The notes under the pieces: generated by a model
The model's input: only the letters and a program-made list of their open reading frames with translations
Databases searched by the model: none
Told to the model about the DNA's origin: nothing
Program-made: the position numbers and the translations under genes
Shown: in pieces, positions 36,734 to 48,789 of the stretch
How positions within the stretch are numbered: the stretch's first letter is position 1
Layout of the letters: every line of letters begins with the position of its first letter
Source of the DNA: Hydra vulgaris
Taxonomy: Eukaryota; Cnidaria; Hydrozoa; Anthoathecata; Hydridae
Length of the DNA stretch: 64,000 nucleotides
Direction: 5' to 3'
Assembly (NCBI RefSeq): GCF_038396675.1
Contig: NC_088921.1
Coordinates: 31,905,001-31,969,000, forward strand

Positions 36734-38404
36734 ATGGTGTATCATGAAAAAAAAAAAACCGATAGACCACCAAGAGGTAAAGTTAATGAAAATGAAATGC
36801 GAGCAGCTGTTAATGCAGTTCTTAATGGTTGTACAGTTTATCGTGTATCTAAAGAGAGGGGAATCAATTTAATGACACTTAAGAGATATGTAAGGAAATG
36901 TCAATTAAATCCAAGTACAGTCTGCAAACCTAACTTCATTACCATGCAAATCTTTACCAACGAAGAAGAAACATCTTTATCAGACTATCTTTTAAAGGCT
37001 TCAAAACTTCACTATGGATTGTCAACCAAAACAACACGAAAACTTGCCTATGAATTTGCAATGACTCTTTCTAAGCGCATTCCTAAATCCTGGAAAATTT
37101 TACAAATTGCTGGGAAACAGTGGCTTCGTGGTTTTATGTTACGTAGGAATGAGTTATCTTTACGAAATCCAGAAGCTACTAGTATGGCACGAGCAACTGC
37201 TTTTAATCGTTATACAGTCGGAGAATTTTTCACCAATCTAAAAGATGTTCGTCTGCGACACAAATTTCAGCCACAAAACATATATAATGTTGATGAGACA
37301 GGTCTTACAACCGTTCAAAAACCAGTTAAAGTAATTGCTGAAAAAGGAGATAAACAAGTTGGAAGGATAACTTCAGCAGAAAGAGGGACATTGGTAACAG
37401 TTTGTTGTGCAGTTAATGCAATAGGAAACTCAATCCCCCCATTTTTTATTTTTTTAAGAGTTCATTTCAAAGGAAGTATGTTAAATGGTGGTCCACCTGG
37501 ATGTGTTGGGGTTGCAAACCCATCTGGCTGGATGAATTGTGCAATGTTTTTTGAGTGGATGAAACATTTTATTCAAAATGTGAAATGTTCACCAGCTAAT
37601 CCAGTGCTTTTACTTCTTGACAACCATGAGAGCCATGTTTCAATTGTGTGTTTGGATTTAGCTAAAAAAAATGGCATAACTATGCTGTCCTTTCCACCAC
37701 ATTGTAGTCACAAGCTGCAGCCATTAGATCGGTCAGTTTATGGGCCTTTGAAACGTTATTACAATACAGCCTGTGATGATTGGGTTGTATCTAATCCAAG
37801 ACCGATGACCATATATGATATAGCTGCAGTTGTAAGGAAAGCTTATGCACAAGCTTTTACTTTGTCTAACATTTCTGCAGGATTTGCTGTGGCAGGAATT
37901 GAACCCTTTAATCCTAACATATTTTCTGATAATGAGTTTTTGGCTTCATATGTAACAGATCGTCCAGAACCTATTACTGCTAACCTATCTCCAGGTATTA
38001 CTGATCCAGTTTCTGCTATTGCTCATGCCCCAGCTTTTAATCAATCATTGATGTCAAGTCTGTCATCAAGGCCAGCTTGTAGTGTATTGCCAATTCAGCC
38101 TATATCTGACCCTGTAAGTCAACTATCCAGTGTTTCTATTAATATCTCTCATCAAGCAAGTCTAGAAAAAATTAGGCCATTTCTGAAAGCTGGATCAAGG
38201 AAGTTCATTAAAGGACGTAAGCGTCAGCGTACCCGAATACTCACAGACACCCCTGTTCGAAATGAACTAAATAGGCTTCAGGAAATGAAAAAAAAGTCTC
38301 AGTCAAAAAAGAAAAAATATGAAAAGCAAAATAAGATCTTCATGACAAGGAAAAGAAAACTTGATCTTGAAAGTAATGAAAAAAAAAACGTTAAGTCTCA
38401 GTAA
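36734..38404 (+). CDS. Pogo/Tigger transposase, intact, 556 aa
   Basis: Cut-and-paste transposase of the pogo group. Residues about 16-55 form a pipsqueak-type helix-turn-helix (AAVNAVLNGCTVYRVSKERG, then LMTLKRYV) for binding the ends. About 75-150 is a CENP-B-like second DNA-binding domain (LSDYLLKASKLHYGLS; GKQWLRGFMLRR). About 180-390 is the DDE_1 catalytic domain, with D187 in YNVDETGL, D296 in LLLLDNHESHVS and D332 in HKLQPLDRSVYG. Spacing between the last two is 35 residues (DD35D). GFAVAGIEPFNPNIF follows as in relatives. The C-terminal tail (about 490-556) is lysine-rich and may act as a nuclear signal. No stops or frameshifts, and all catalytic aspartates are present. The start codon is preceded by TTTTTTTACAG, which could be a splice acceptor, so the 5' UTR may contain an intron. 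Confidence 0.9.
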   Translation: MVYHEKKKTDRPPRGKVNENEMRAAVNAVLNGCTVYRVSKERGINLMTLKRYVRKCQLNPSTVCKPNFITMQIFTNEEETSLSDYLLKASKLHYGLSTKTTRKLAYEFAMTLSKRIPKSWKILQIAGKQWLRGFMLRRNELSLRNPEATSMARATAFNRYTVGEFFTNLKDVRLRHKFQPQNIYNVDETGLTTVQKPVKVIAEKGDKQVGRITSAERGTLVTVCCAVNAIGNSIPPFFIFLRVHFKGSMLNGGPPGCVGVANPSGWMNCAMFFEWMKHFIQNVKCSPANPVLLLLDNHESHVSIVCLDLAKKNGITMLSFPPHCSHKLQPLDRSVYGPLKRYYNTACDDWVVSNPRPMTIYDIAAVVRKAYAQAFTLSNISAGFAVAGIEPFNPNIFSDNEFLASYVTDRPEPITANLSPGITDPVSAIAHAPAFNQSLMSSLSSRPACSVLPIQPISDPVSQLSSVSINISHQASLEKIRPFLKAGSRKFIKGRKRQRTRILTDTPVRNELNRLQEMKKKSQSKKKKYEKQNKIFMTRKRKLDLESNEKKNVKSQ

Positions 38405-39090
38405 AAAATAACATTTTTTCCATTGATTTTTTCTTTTAAGAAAGATAAGTTTGTAGTAAAATTAATAATAACTTTATTGGTATTTATTATAGACATACTT
38501 TTGAAGACTTAAAAATAATTCTTACACATTTATGGTATAAGTTTGATCTCAGAACATGTATACACACATAGGATCAAGGGTGCATATAGGTAGGATCATG
38601 GGAGCATACTGGTATGCACCCATGATCCCAATTGAGGGTTCTTAGTTTTTATAATTTTAAATCTACTTAAAATATTCCGGTAAAAAAAAGATTATTGAAT
38701 TATAATAGGGTATAAAATTTGCTATTATGTACTGTTACTTTAGAGATCGAAATGAAAACATATATTCAGTAAATTGGCCTGATAGATTTTTAGGATCATG
38801 GGTGCATACTCTCCCCTATTTTTTTGATTATAATTCCTAAAAAAAATTTTGTAAAATTTTGTAAAATTTTTATATAATTTCGCTTCTTTTGAGACCCAAC
38901 ATGACATACTTTTGAAAAACTTTTTTTTTATAATAGTAGGGACCCGGTAATTGTTCTACAGTCTTGTGCTCCCCCTAAATCCAATAAAATTTTGAAAAAA
39001 TTTAACCGAGTTGCTTGTGAGAACTAATAGCAATTTTTAAGAATATGAACAGATCTTTTTTAGAATATAAGGGGCGGCTGGGACACCCAC

Positions 39091-39195
<105 letters not shown>

Positions 39196-39299
39196 TGTCT
39201 TTAAATTTATCAAATGATTCGCCTAGTGACGCAACGTATTCTATTAAAGAGTTAAGCAGCCTCACGGTTTGATGTAAGTCCGTGCTTGTACTCTATTAT

Positions 39300-40320
39300 T
39301 TTTTTAATTTTTTATGAAACTTTTTTTACAACTTAAGTTGGATTCCGTTTTCAAACAAACTTATTTTCTTTACAAAACCGTTGGCATTACATCTAGTTTT
39401 TAGATCTTTATCCATATCTTCCGAAATACATTTGCGTCTCGAATGAGTTTTTTTTAAACTTAGTTTCAAACCGTTTGTTTTGTTAGAGCATGCATGACCA
39501 GCTAGTTGTTGATATATATTTTACAACAGGTAGACCTTTTCCTTGAAGTTCTTGCAGCGGTATTTTTCAACGCTGAGTAGATGCACTAAAAAACGTATAT
39601 AGACGAGTTATGAAGTCAACAAACTGGGAACACATTTTATGGCATATTATCCAACCAAATTCAATGAATGAGCAATACATGGAATCTATTCAGTAAGAGG
39701 ATTTTTATCTCGAGAACGGTCTCGAACAATTCCTTATACTTTTCCAATATATTGTTACATTATCATCTAATTGAGCCTTTGTTTGAGAGATTTTTTGCAG
39801 TATGTTTTTTTTAATATCAAGAACTTTGACAAATTGTTCTTCAGAAACAGTTTGTCAAATTCTCGATTAAAAGCCTAACACGTGTTTTACTTAAAAATAC
39901 ATTTTAGGCGACCTATAATAGAGATACCTGGAGAAGAGACGGTTAGTACAGAAATTTTAATCTTAAACTTTTTTTGCCTATTATATCCATTAATTTGTCT
40001 GATGAGATTATATAATCAATGAGAGATACAAAACAAATCCTCTTTATTTGGTGCTACATTTTTCAATATGAAATGCAAAAAAAGGATCATATTTAGCCAA
40101 TATTTCTAACTAACATGATCTGTTCATCATTTCACCAGATAATTTGATCTGCACATAGTACCTGCCTGGGAAAGTTAAAACTATCGGCAAATTTTGATCC
40201 ATTTTTTGCAATTAACCATTTCACCATATAAATATGATCGTTAAAAATATGGCTGTTTGAACGTTTCTTTCCGTTTGCCATCTGTTTGTACTGATTTTGA
40301 AACTATCATAATATTGACAT
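39300..40320 (-). pseudogene. hAT/ZMYM1-like (DUF4371) transposase relic
   Basis: Minus-strand frames give, in order: an upstream stretch near 40070-40260 of uncertain match; ILEKYKELFETVLEIK (39725-39775, compare DNAxNMxGKYxG); RDKNPLTE then IPCIAHSLNLVG (39630-39715, the conserved C/H pair region); QFVDFITRLYTFFSASTQR (39575-39630); and SEDMDKDLKTRCNANGFVKK (39370-39430). This matches the core of hAT-derived DUF4371 transposases. Stops and at least one frameshift break it. It is a different hAT lineage from the BED/DUF659 relic at 25 kb; the transposase at the right edge is its closest relative here. Confidence 0.65.
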
Positions 40321-40329
40321 TCTACACTG

Positions 40330-41700
40330 CATCTTGTTAAAAAATAATCACTTTAAACTAATGGCTTTCAATAATATTTTTTGATCATAGACCTAAATTT
40401 GAATAAAAATCACTAATAAATAGAATTCACGTTTCTTATCGTCAATCTCAAGTTTAAGCTGATTACTTTGCAGTATGCCAGGTTGAAACTTTGATTGTTT
40501 TTGCTGATCTGTGTTTTTAAATAGCGGACGAGCTAAAAGCAGAAAAGAAAGTATGTAACTAATCTTACTTTTCATTGTTGTCGATCATTTCTCTATTGCT
40601 TTTTGATATTTCCAGTTTATGATAATATGACAAAGTTTCCAAGACTTAAAAAAAAAGAACTAGATAAAAAATTACAGGAAAAAAATATTATTTTGATTCC
40701 TATTACGAACTGTAAATGTAAACACATTGTGCATGCATTGAATAAAATGAAATAAAAAAAAACATTGAAACTCCATTAAGGTGTTTAAATCCTTGAACAA
40801 TTATCAGTTAAAATTTTTCTAGAACTTCCCTAAAGGAATTTAGTTACATTAAGCAAAAAAAATCTAACAAGACTTAAGTATAATCCAGAATTTAATTTTG
40901 CTGCACACTTAACATTACCAAAGTTATTACTTTTATAAAAATGCTGTTTGAGCAAAATTCCTCCATAAATTTTATATTTTATTAAAACGTTTGGGGGCCA
41001 TCAAATATTTTGTTTAATCTAAATTCTATTTTTATTTTTTATTTTTTATTGTCAAACTAGGTAGGAATATGAAATTTTTGTAAGCTATGTTCCAACATAT
41101 AGAAATAATTTTTCTAGTAGTTTTTAAACCAAGACCAAGAAATCTTTTAAGTTTGTGGCTGAACCAGGAGTAAAAATACAATGTATGGCAGTCATAAGCG
41201 CCAGTTGAACCACTCCTTATTGCATTTAATTTTTACGTCTCTAAATGCTTCCATGTAGAAGAGATCCTCTTTATCCATAGTTGAAATACCTTAGAAATAC
41301 AATCTTTAACCATTTTTTGTTTTTATTTTTTAGTAAATAATTATTTTAATAACTGAATATTAATATTACATATTAAAATTAATTGTTTTTATTTTACTCA
41401 TAATCGTTTTGGTTTCCATTGATACGTAATAATTAAGATTAATCGATGTTAGGAAACATGAGACTTAATGATAATTACCATGATTCGGCTATATGGTGGT
41501 TATTACAAAGAAAAAACAGTTACAATTAAGGGCACCAAGTTGTTTAATTTGTAAATGTGTGTGCTGAGGGGTTGGGGAAGGCATATTTTAGCATACAATG
41601 GGCTATTTTTCGAAAATCTTTCGTGCTTTAAGTTTTAGTTTGATTTAGTTTTAATTTTGTTTAATAAATTTTATTATCCAAAAAATAATTTAAAAAAACG
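40330..41700. other. Intergenic; no gene recognised
   Basis: Short frames only (for example 60 codons at 40393-40575, minus) with no known motif. No repeat ends seen. Confidence 0.4.
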
Positions 41701-41808
41701 TTCATAAAAATTTTATCTTACCTGGCAACGGGTAGTTTATATAACCTGCTGATGTTATATTGCCAGCTAAAACATTACAAATATTGTAAAGTGAAGTTAA
41801 TAAGTAAA

Positions 41809-42035
<227 letters not shown>

Positions 42036-42039
42036 ATTC

Positions 42040-43120
42040 ATAATTATTTATAGATTTATTATTAATTGGATAAACAATAATACTATTAAAGAATGTTTCA
42101 TTTAATTATTATTCTAATTTCTATAAATTTTTTCGGTAAAAAAATGTAAAAATAAAATTCAAAATGAAAATAAATCTAATAGCTAAAATAAAGCAAAGAA
42201 AATTAAAGGTATTAAAAAATAGTTTGAAGAGAAGCAAATATAAAGTTTTTTAAAAGTTTCAATTAAAATACTAATAAGCGACCAACTGCAATTTTAGTAT
42301 TTTCAATATTAAGGCTTTGTAATAATAATGAATAATAATTTTTTTTTTAACAATGAATTATTTGTTTTATTTTTGTGTTTTCTGTTTTTTGTTTAGATGC
42401 ATTTGCTTTTTTATAGTTGTCTGTATTTGCCGTAGTTATGGTAGTTACTATAACAACGCTACTTTTATAATTTGCAGCAACGTACAACTTTACATTTGGT
42501 TTTAACGTGAAATAACTTCAAAATTAGAAACTTTATAAATATAAAGTTAAAAGATAGTTTTAAACAAAAAATTTTAAAAAGCAAAAATTATACAAAATCT
42601 GCTAAATAAGTTTTTAATAGTTTTTGAAATTTTAAATATATACTATGCATCTCTTTATCATTAATATTCCTATTATTAAGTAATTATAATTAAACTAGTA
42701 ATCAGAAATTTGCTAAAGTGTAATATTTAAAAATATAAAAACATTTCTAATTTTAAATATTATTGAGAACCTTTTGTAGGAATGTATAGGACCTTTGAGA
42801 GATGATATTTTAGATGTCAGGTTATTAATTTCTGTATTTTATTCTTAATTTTTTAATTGATATTACAATTTTTATTATTATATTTCTAAAATTTAACATA
42901 AATTTTATTAAAAATATGCAGACTTTATAGTAGACAATGTTTGATTTGGCTCCTTTTCATATCCAGCAAAAAATGTCTGGCTTATCAAGACAGACTAATA
43001 TTTTGCGGTTATTTATAATGCTTTTAAGATAAAATATTTTGTTAGAAAATTTTAAAAACGTGAAAAACGTGCAACATAAAAACAAAAACGAAAAGTAAAA
43101 GCAAAAAAAAAGGAGAGAGT
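42040..43120. other. Intergenic; nothing recognised
   Basis: AT-rich with many poly-A and poly-T runs; no coding frame and no element ends seen. Confidence 0.4.
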
Positions 43121-43389
43121 TAAAAAAAAAAATATCAACATGTAGTCTATAGGTTACCTTTTAATTGATGTGAGGACCAAAATGTTTTACAGTAATTTTA
43201 TGTTTGATTTTAATGTACCTAAATGCAGCTCAGTATTGTTTGGAGGTTTAGTTCTGGGGATTTAATTAGAAAAAATTGAATTTTACCAGGATTGATATAA
43301 GAACGTGATTGTCACAGAAGATCTTTGTATTACCATAGCCAATAATAAGATTTTCCGACACTATTTTTAACAATTTAGATTCAGCAGAG

Positions 43390-44008
43390 CAGGGGCGGAT
43401 CCACCTTTATTTGGCGTTTGAGATAACTTCCAGATATAGATCAAAGTCCTATTATTTATATGTTTATACTTACGTCAAATAAGGATAATTTTCAAAATAT
43501 TGCGATGATTGGAGCTTAAGAAAAAAAGCCCCCAAAACAATGCCTTCTCCCCGCCCTCTTCCCTTTCTCTGCCCTATACGTGAATGCGACAAGTTGATAA
43601 AATGTTTTTTTTACTATTCTCAATTAGACTTACACTCATCAATAAATTTTAAGTTTCATAGTATAATCTCTTAACGTTCAAAAACTATGAACATATAACC
43701 CTCAAATTGAAAGGCTCAATCTTTATAAGGGAATAATTTTTGAATGCTGAGAGATTACACTATAAAACCTAAAATTTATTGATGAATATAAGCATAGTTA
43801 GGAATAGTAAACAAAAAATTTATTAATTTATTGCTCTTACGTTTGGGGCGGGTTATGGGCAAAAATTTTTGTTCCCAAACTCTAATCATCGTAATTTTTT
43901 GCAAATGTTCCTAAATTGACGTAAGTATATACATATAAATATTAGGAGTTTGGTCCGTGACTGTAAGTTCGTTATCTTAAAAAATAAAAAATACTGAATC
44001 CGCTCCTG
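43390..44008. mobile_element. hAT-type MITE, 619 bp, with 8-bp target duplication
   Basis: Ends CAGGGGCGGATCCA and, in reverse complement, CAGGAGCGGATTCA. Flanked by a perfect 8-bp duplication CAGCAGAG (43382-43389 and 44009-44016). The interior is a long foldback (arms share tactattctcaa, catcaataaattttaa and taatctcttaa words). It is inserted immediately next to the ADD box of the LINE. A relative, without these ends, lies at 53.4-53.7 kb. Confidence 0.9.
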
Positions 44009-44169
44009 CAGCAGAGAGAGAGTTATATCGTCAGCAAATTGAAACAGTTTTCAATCGGTACAATTTGGTAAACTGTTAACAAAAATAGTAAATAGTTGTG
44101 GAGTGAGGCCATTACCTTGTGTAAAACCTCGATTAATTCATTTGCATGTATAAGGTTTTTAACAATTGA

Positions 44170-44346
44170 GCATCTGTGGCGTAGTGGTTGCACTTGCATC
44201 TGAAACTGAGGATAGGTGGTTCGAACCCCACCTCTGGGCAAGTTTAGCGACAACGGTTAGGAAGAAGGCGTGAACTTCCAATTAAATGCTCTTTCGCTGT
44301 GATCTGTGATAAGCCCGTAAGGTTTTCTTGGAACACCTAAAAAAAA
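44170..44346 (+). mobile_element. tRNA-derived SINE, copy 1
   Basis: The head looks like a tRNA gene. Box A TGGCGTAGTGG (44177-44187) and box B GGTTCGAACCC (44218-44228) are the internal RNA polymerase III promoter. A body shared with two other copies follows (gcgtgaacttcc; attaaatgctctttcgc; gtgataagcccgtaag; cttggaacacc), then an A-run. Inserted in the LINE RT relic. Moved by a LINE's enzymes in trans. Confidence 0.85.
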
Positions 44347-44599
44347 CAACCATTCACTCTTTTAAATAACTCTGAAACCAGAGGAGAGTGTCCGTATTGT
44401 ACTCAATGGCTTTCAGTTTCTTCAGAAAAAAAACTGAACTTAAGGCCTTTGAAAGATCAACCAACTAAGTCCCTACGTACGTTATGATATATATTTTAGT
44501 AATGTTTAAAGCTATTGCTTGAGATGTGCTTTTTTAAAAGAAAGCCAGGAGGCTTGTTGAACCTAGCGGAAGTATTTATTTTAGTTTTATTTAATGAGT

Positions 44600-45080
44600 T
44601 TTCAGTTTGTTTAGTAGTTATTTGTGAAATTTTGAAGCTTTTGAAAATTTTGAAATTTTATAATTTTGAAGCTGTTATAATTTGAACAGCTATAAATATG
44701 GAAGTTACTCATATTAAATCCATCAGTGTTTTGAACTGTGTTTGTAAAAAATTGCAAGGTGTGTGATTTCAAGACCTATTGGTATGTGAAAACTGTGTGA
44801 GACTTATAATGAGGCAAAAAGTTTCGGCAATGTAAGACACTCCGATATGAGGGTGCGCTTTCAAAAACTTGTCAATACAAAATAGAAAAATTTAATTAAA
44901 AAATAGAAAGATTTTGGTTAATGTAGTCGTCTTAGAGTAATCGATTGTCTGCAAAATTTCTTTGGTGTTGCCGTAAAACATGGCAATGCTGACAACATAT
45001 TTGCAACTTTGCATTATGTTACATCTCCTAAAATCATAACTTTTTCATTCCACGCTGTCCAACTGGCAATGATTTTTGCT
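44600..45080. other. Intergenic; no gene seen
   Basis: No coding motif. Slightly less AT-rich around 44,740-44,880; nothing recognised. Confidence 0.4.
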
Positions 45081-45084
45081 AGAG

Positions 45085-45239
45085 TATTAGTATTAGTATT
45101 AGTTTCATTTATTACGCCGTTAAGTATATATACAACCTACAAATATAACAAAAGGAAATGGTTGGAGCCATTTTGTTATATTTGTAGGTTGTATATATAC
45201 TTAACGGCGTAATAAATGAAACTAATACTAATACTAATA
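45085..45239. repeat. Perfect 69-bp hairpin with 17-nt loop
   Basis: Arms 45085-45153 and 45171-45239 are exact reverse complements for all 69 bp (tattagtattagtattag ... acaaatataacaaaa), with loop ggaaatggttggagcca. Arm ends carry (TTAGTA)n-like units. It could be a young palindromic MITE or the template of a hairpin RNA. No flanking target duplication was identified. Confidence 0.95.
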
Positions 45240-45249
45240 TTAAAAATAA

Positions 45250-46375
45250 CATTTAAAGTGTTTATTAAATATTTAAAAATACAAACCAATTTTTTTGCTT
45301 TTAGCAAGTATTCCTTTACATTTTCGGATTAAATTGTTCCTATATGTAAATATTCATTTTTTTAGACTATCTATGTTTTTTAAATACAAAAACTTATTTT
45401 TATTATACTAAACCATTTAACAGTTAACAAGTAGAATGATAAAATGTAAAAAGAAACTTTTTGCGACAGTACTTACGTTTCGGCTGAAAATGTGAATTAC
45501 ATTATATGTTCCTGTTTTAATTGTTTAAAAGCGACTTTGTAATTAAAAATAAACAACGAACATTTTAGCGACTTTATAAAAACGAAGCGACTTTAGTGTA
45601 ACTATAACAATCTCTCTGTATTTTATAATATACATTATAACTTTTTTGGTGAGAAAATTTCTAAAGATACATTTAAAAATGAAGCAAATAAATTTAAGAT
45701 GATATATTCATTAACTCCATGATACAATCAGCTTATTTAAAAGTTTTAATTATTTGAGAATATTATAATTCATACTTACAATATTGTGACGTTGTTTTCT
45801 ACAAGCCTTTGATGTTATATTTTCTAATACTAACTTAAAAAATTTGTTGTTGGTCATATGAAACACATGGGGAAGATAAATGTTTATAGTTATGGATTTT
45901 GTAAAATACAAATATTATTGCTTTTGTAAATTTTTGACATACCTTATTCTATATGATATAATCTTCCATCAAATATAGCCATTGTCACTTTGTGTTTTCA
46001 AAAACTAAAATACACTTTACAAACAAATCCTTTGTCAAATACGCCTTGTGCATGATTTTTTTGACTCTTTTTTAAATCCACCGCAGAATAGTTGTCGGTT
46101 GTTATTCAATACCAATTTAAATTGATGCGATTTTTTTACCTAAGTAAATGTCCTACGTGTTTTACACTTAAGTAAATATTTGTTGCGTTTCTTTTCAGGA
46201 TTCTACGGATTTCAATTTCTCTTAATTTTAAGTTTTTAAATTTTTTGATTTATAACAATGGCATAACAGTGAAATCAGGAGCATTAGTATAGTATACATA
46301 CAGGGCGCACGAAAAAAAAAAAAAAAAAAACCTACAAAGTATGCAAATATATATATTTTTCCCTCTTTTTTAAGG
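45250..46375. other. Intergenic; nothing recognised
   Basis: AT-rich, with the words agcgactttgtaa and agcgactttataa near 45,530-45,590 and a poly-A run at 46,312-46,330. No gene seen. Confidence 0.4.
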
Positions 46376-46381
46376 TTATGT

Positions 46382-46917
<536 letters not shown>

Positions 46918-47174
46918 TATGAAAAAAAAAATCATAGTTTTAAAGATTGCATCAAAAAAATGAGTTGTCCGTGAAAATATTTAAAAGTTCTTTTTAGATA
47001 TCTTATCAAGTATTGTTTAAAAATTTATTTGTGTATCGGTGAATTAATTGCTTTTCGAACCTATTGATCTAATGATGCATAAAATTGAATGCAAAAAAAT
47101 AATCGTACAGTTCAAAAATAATGTCAATTTCCATGAAATTTGATCAAATTGATCAAATTCCATGGAAATTAGCA

Positions 47175-47369
47175 TCAAGTGGGGCCTTCTTTAGCCTTGA
47201 TGGCCTCATTTAGATGATTTGGCATTGAGTTGATCAAATATTGGATCTCTTCTGTTTTTATATTATCCCATGCCCTCATTATAGCTTCTTTCAAGTTGTC
47301 TTTGCGTCTAAATGCTCGTTTGCCAATTTTTCTGTCCAAAATATACCACCAATTTTCTATTGGAATCAA
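47175..47369 (-). pseudogene. Mirror copy of the Tc1 transposase C-terminus
   Basis: Encodes PIENWWYILDRKIGKRAFRR, then KDNLKEAIMRAWDNI, nearly identical to the C-terminus at 48133-48342 on the opposite strand (PIENWWYILDRKIGDRAFRR). The mirror copy keeps the residues DNIK that the other has lost, and lacks about 30 bp just upstream of the PIENW codons. So the two were copied before each decayed separately. Confidence 0.8.
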
Positions 47370-47429
47370 GTGATGTTATTTATGCCAAAGTATACCTTCA
47401 TTTTCTCAATTTTTACGAAGCATAATCTG

Positions 47430-48342
47430 ATTGGAGCTGTTGCTAGTGTGGCTGGTAGAGGACAAAAACGCAAGACCACTAGTGCAATTGATCGAAATAT
47501 CATTAATGTCAATATTAATGAGAAGAAAAATGATTTTATTTGGCAGCTAAATTACCTTTAAAAAATCAAGCTTTAAAAATTCAATTAGCTTTAAAAATTC
47601 AATCATAACATCACAGTGCCTCCAAAATTGTATAAGAGAACAAGGATATAGAGGTAGAGTGGTTCGAAATAAACCTTTTTTAACTTCTAAACAAATGAAA
47701 CGTCGATTGGAATTTGCATCAAAGTACTTAAAAAATGTTGATATCATATTGGAAAAAAACTTGGTGGTCAGATGAGTCAAACACAATCTCGTCTCATCGG
47801 ATGGAGTCCAAATAATGTGGCGAAAAAAAGGAAAAGCTTATAAATTGTTTGCGAAGCTTATAAATTGTTTGAGTTGTTTGCGAGGTAGTGTAATGCATGG
47901 AGGAGGAAATGTGATGGTTTGGGGTAGTATGAGTTGAAAAGAAGTGGGGAAATTTACATTTATTGATGTCAAAATGGGTGCTTTAATGTATTGTTGAATT
48001 CTCAAAGCTAACTTGCAACCATCTACTTAAAAATTGAGAATGGGAAGCGATTTCATAGTCCAGCAGGATAACAATCCAAAACATACCGCTTAGAAAACGA
48101 AGGTATTCTTTGACATAAATAACATCAATATTTTGGAATGGCTATCTCAAAGTCTGGACTTGAATCCAATAGAAAATTGGTGGTATATTTTGGATAGAAA
48201 AATTGGCGACCGAGCATTTAGACGCAAAGACAACTTGAAAAAAGCTATAATGAGGGCAGAAGAGACCCAAAATTTGATCAACTCAATGTCAAATTATCTA
48301 GAGAAGGCCATCAAGGCTAAAGGAGGCCCCACTCGATACTAA
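47430..48342 (+). pseudogene. Tc1-like transposase, decayed
   Basis: Starts mid-N-terminus (VASVAGRGQKRKTT, end of the first helix-turn-helix). It continues across frames with TSKQMKRRLEFASKYLK (47685-47735), WWSDESN (47762-47785, first catalytic aspartate), a degraded QDN-P-H-T block near 48060-48085, and LEWLSQSLDLNPIENWW (48137-48180, third catalytic residue, E). Numerous stops. Compare the classical bilobed Tc1 enzyme of about 340 residues. Confidence 0.8.
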
Positions 48343-48607
48343 TTTCCATGGAATTTGATCAATTAGACATTATTTTTGAACTGTACGATTACTTTTTTTG
48401 CAGTCAATTTTATGCATCATTAGACCATTTGTGTAAAATTCAATAGGTTCGAAAAGCGATTAATTCACCAATACTGAAATAAATTTTTAAAACAATACTT
48501 GATAAGACCTAAAAAAAAAATTTAAAAAATTTTAACAGACGACTCATTTTTTTATGCCATCTTTAAAATTATGATTTTTTTTTAAGTGTACGATTACTTT
48601 TTTCATA

Positions 48608-48611
<4 letters not shown>

Positions 48612-48679
<68 letters not shown>

Positions 48680-48680
48680 A
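48612..48680. repeat. (TA)n microsatellite
   Basis: TA run between the Tc1-like element and SINE copy 3. Confidence 0.95.
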
Positions 48681-48683
48681 TAA

Positions 48684-48785
48684 AGAAGGTAAGCTTCCTA
48701 ATTAAATGCTTTTCCGCGGTGCTCTGTGATAAGGCCATAAAGACTTCTTGGAGCACCAAAAGAACCATCAAAAAAAAAAAAAAAA
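48684..48785 (+). mobile_element. tRNA-derived SINE, copy 3, body only
   Basis: Shares the SINE body (taagcttcctaattaaatgc, gcggtgctctgtgataaggc, cttcttggagcacc) and ends in an A-run. The tRNA-like head is missing where the (TA)n begins. Oriented opposite to copy 2. Confidence 0.8.
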
Positions 48786-48789
48786 AGTT

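Larger units (their letters stand above)
43130..44575 (-). pseudogene. LINE reverse transcriptase relic with nested insertions
   Basis: Minus-strand blocks from high to low coordinate: KLKAIEYNTDTLLWFQSYLK and, just before it, DLSKAL (motif A region, about 44390-44480); GFTQGNGLTPQLFTIFVNSL (motif B, about 44080-44130); NCTDWKLFQFADDITLSLL (catalytic ADD box, about 44020-44070); then, beyond the hAT MITE, KLLKIVSENLIIGYGN and a KIQFFLI-type continuation (about 43230-43380). The reading is split by a tRNA-SINE (44170-44346) and a hAT MITE (43390-44008), both younger than the LINE. A different LINE lineage from those at 13-18 kb. Confidence 0.75.
46914..48611 (+). mobile_element. Rearranged Tc1-like transposon with long inverted ends
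   Basis: Outer ends CAGTATGAAAAAA and, in reverse complement, CAGTATGAAAAAAGTAATCG are inverted repeats. The similarity continues for more than 400 bp because the left arm (46914-47410) is an inverted copy of the right 3' end (about 48095-48611), including the last codons of the transposase. The remaining transposase (47430-48342) reads rightward. The left end has therefore been replaced by a mirror copy of the right end. (TA)n flanks both sides. Confidence 0.8.

Noticed and set aside
44170-44240. Possible functional tRNA gene
   Set aside because: Box A and B are present, but the same head plus a shared body and A-tail occurs at 46.4 kb, so it is a SINE. No clean cloverleaf was established.
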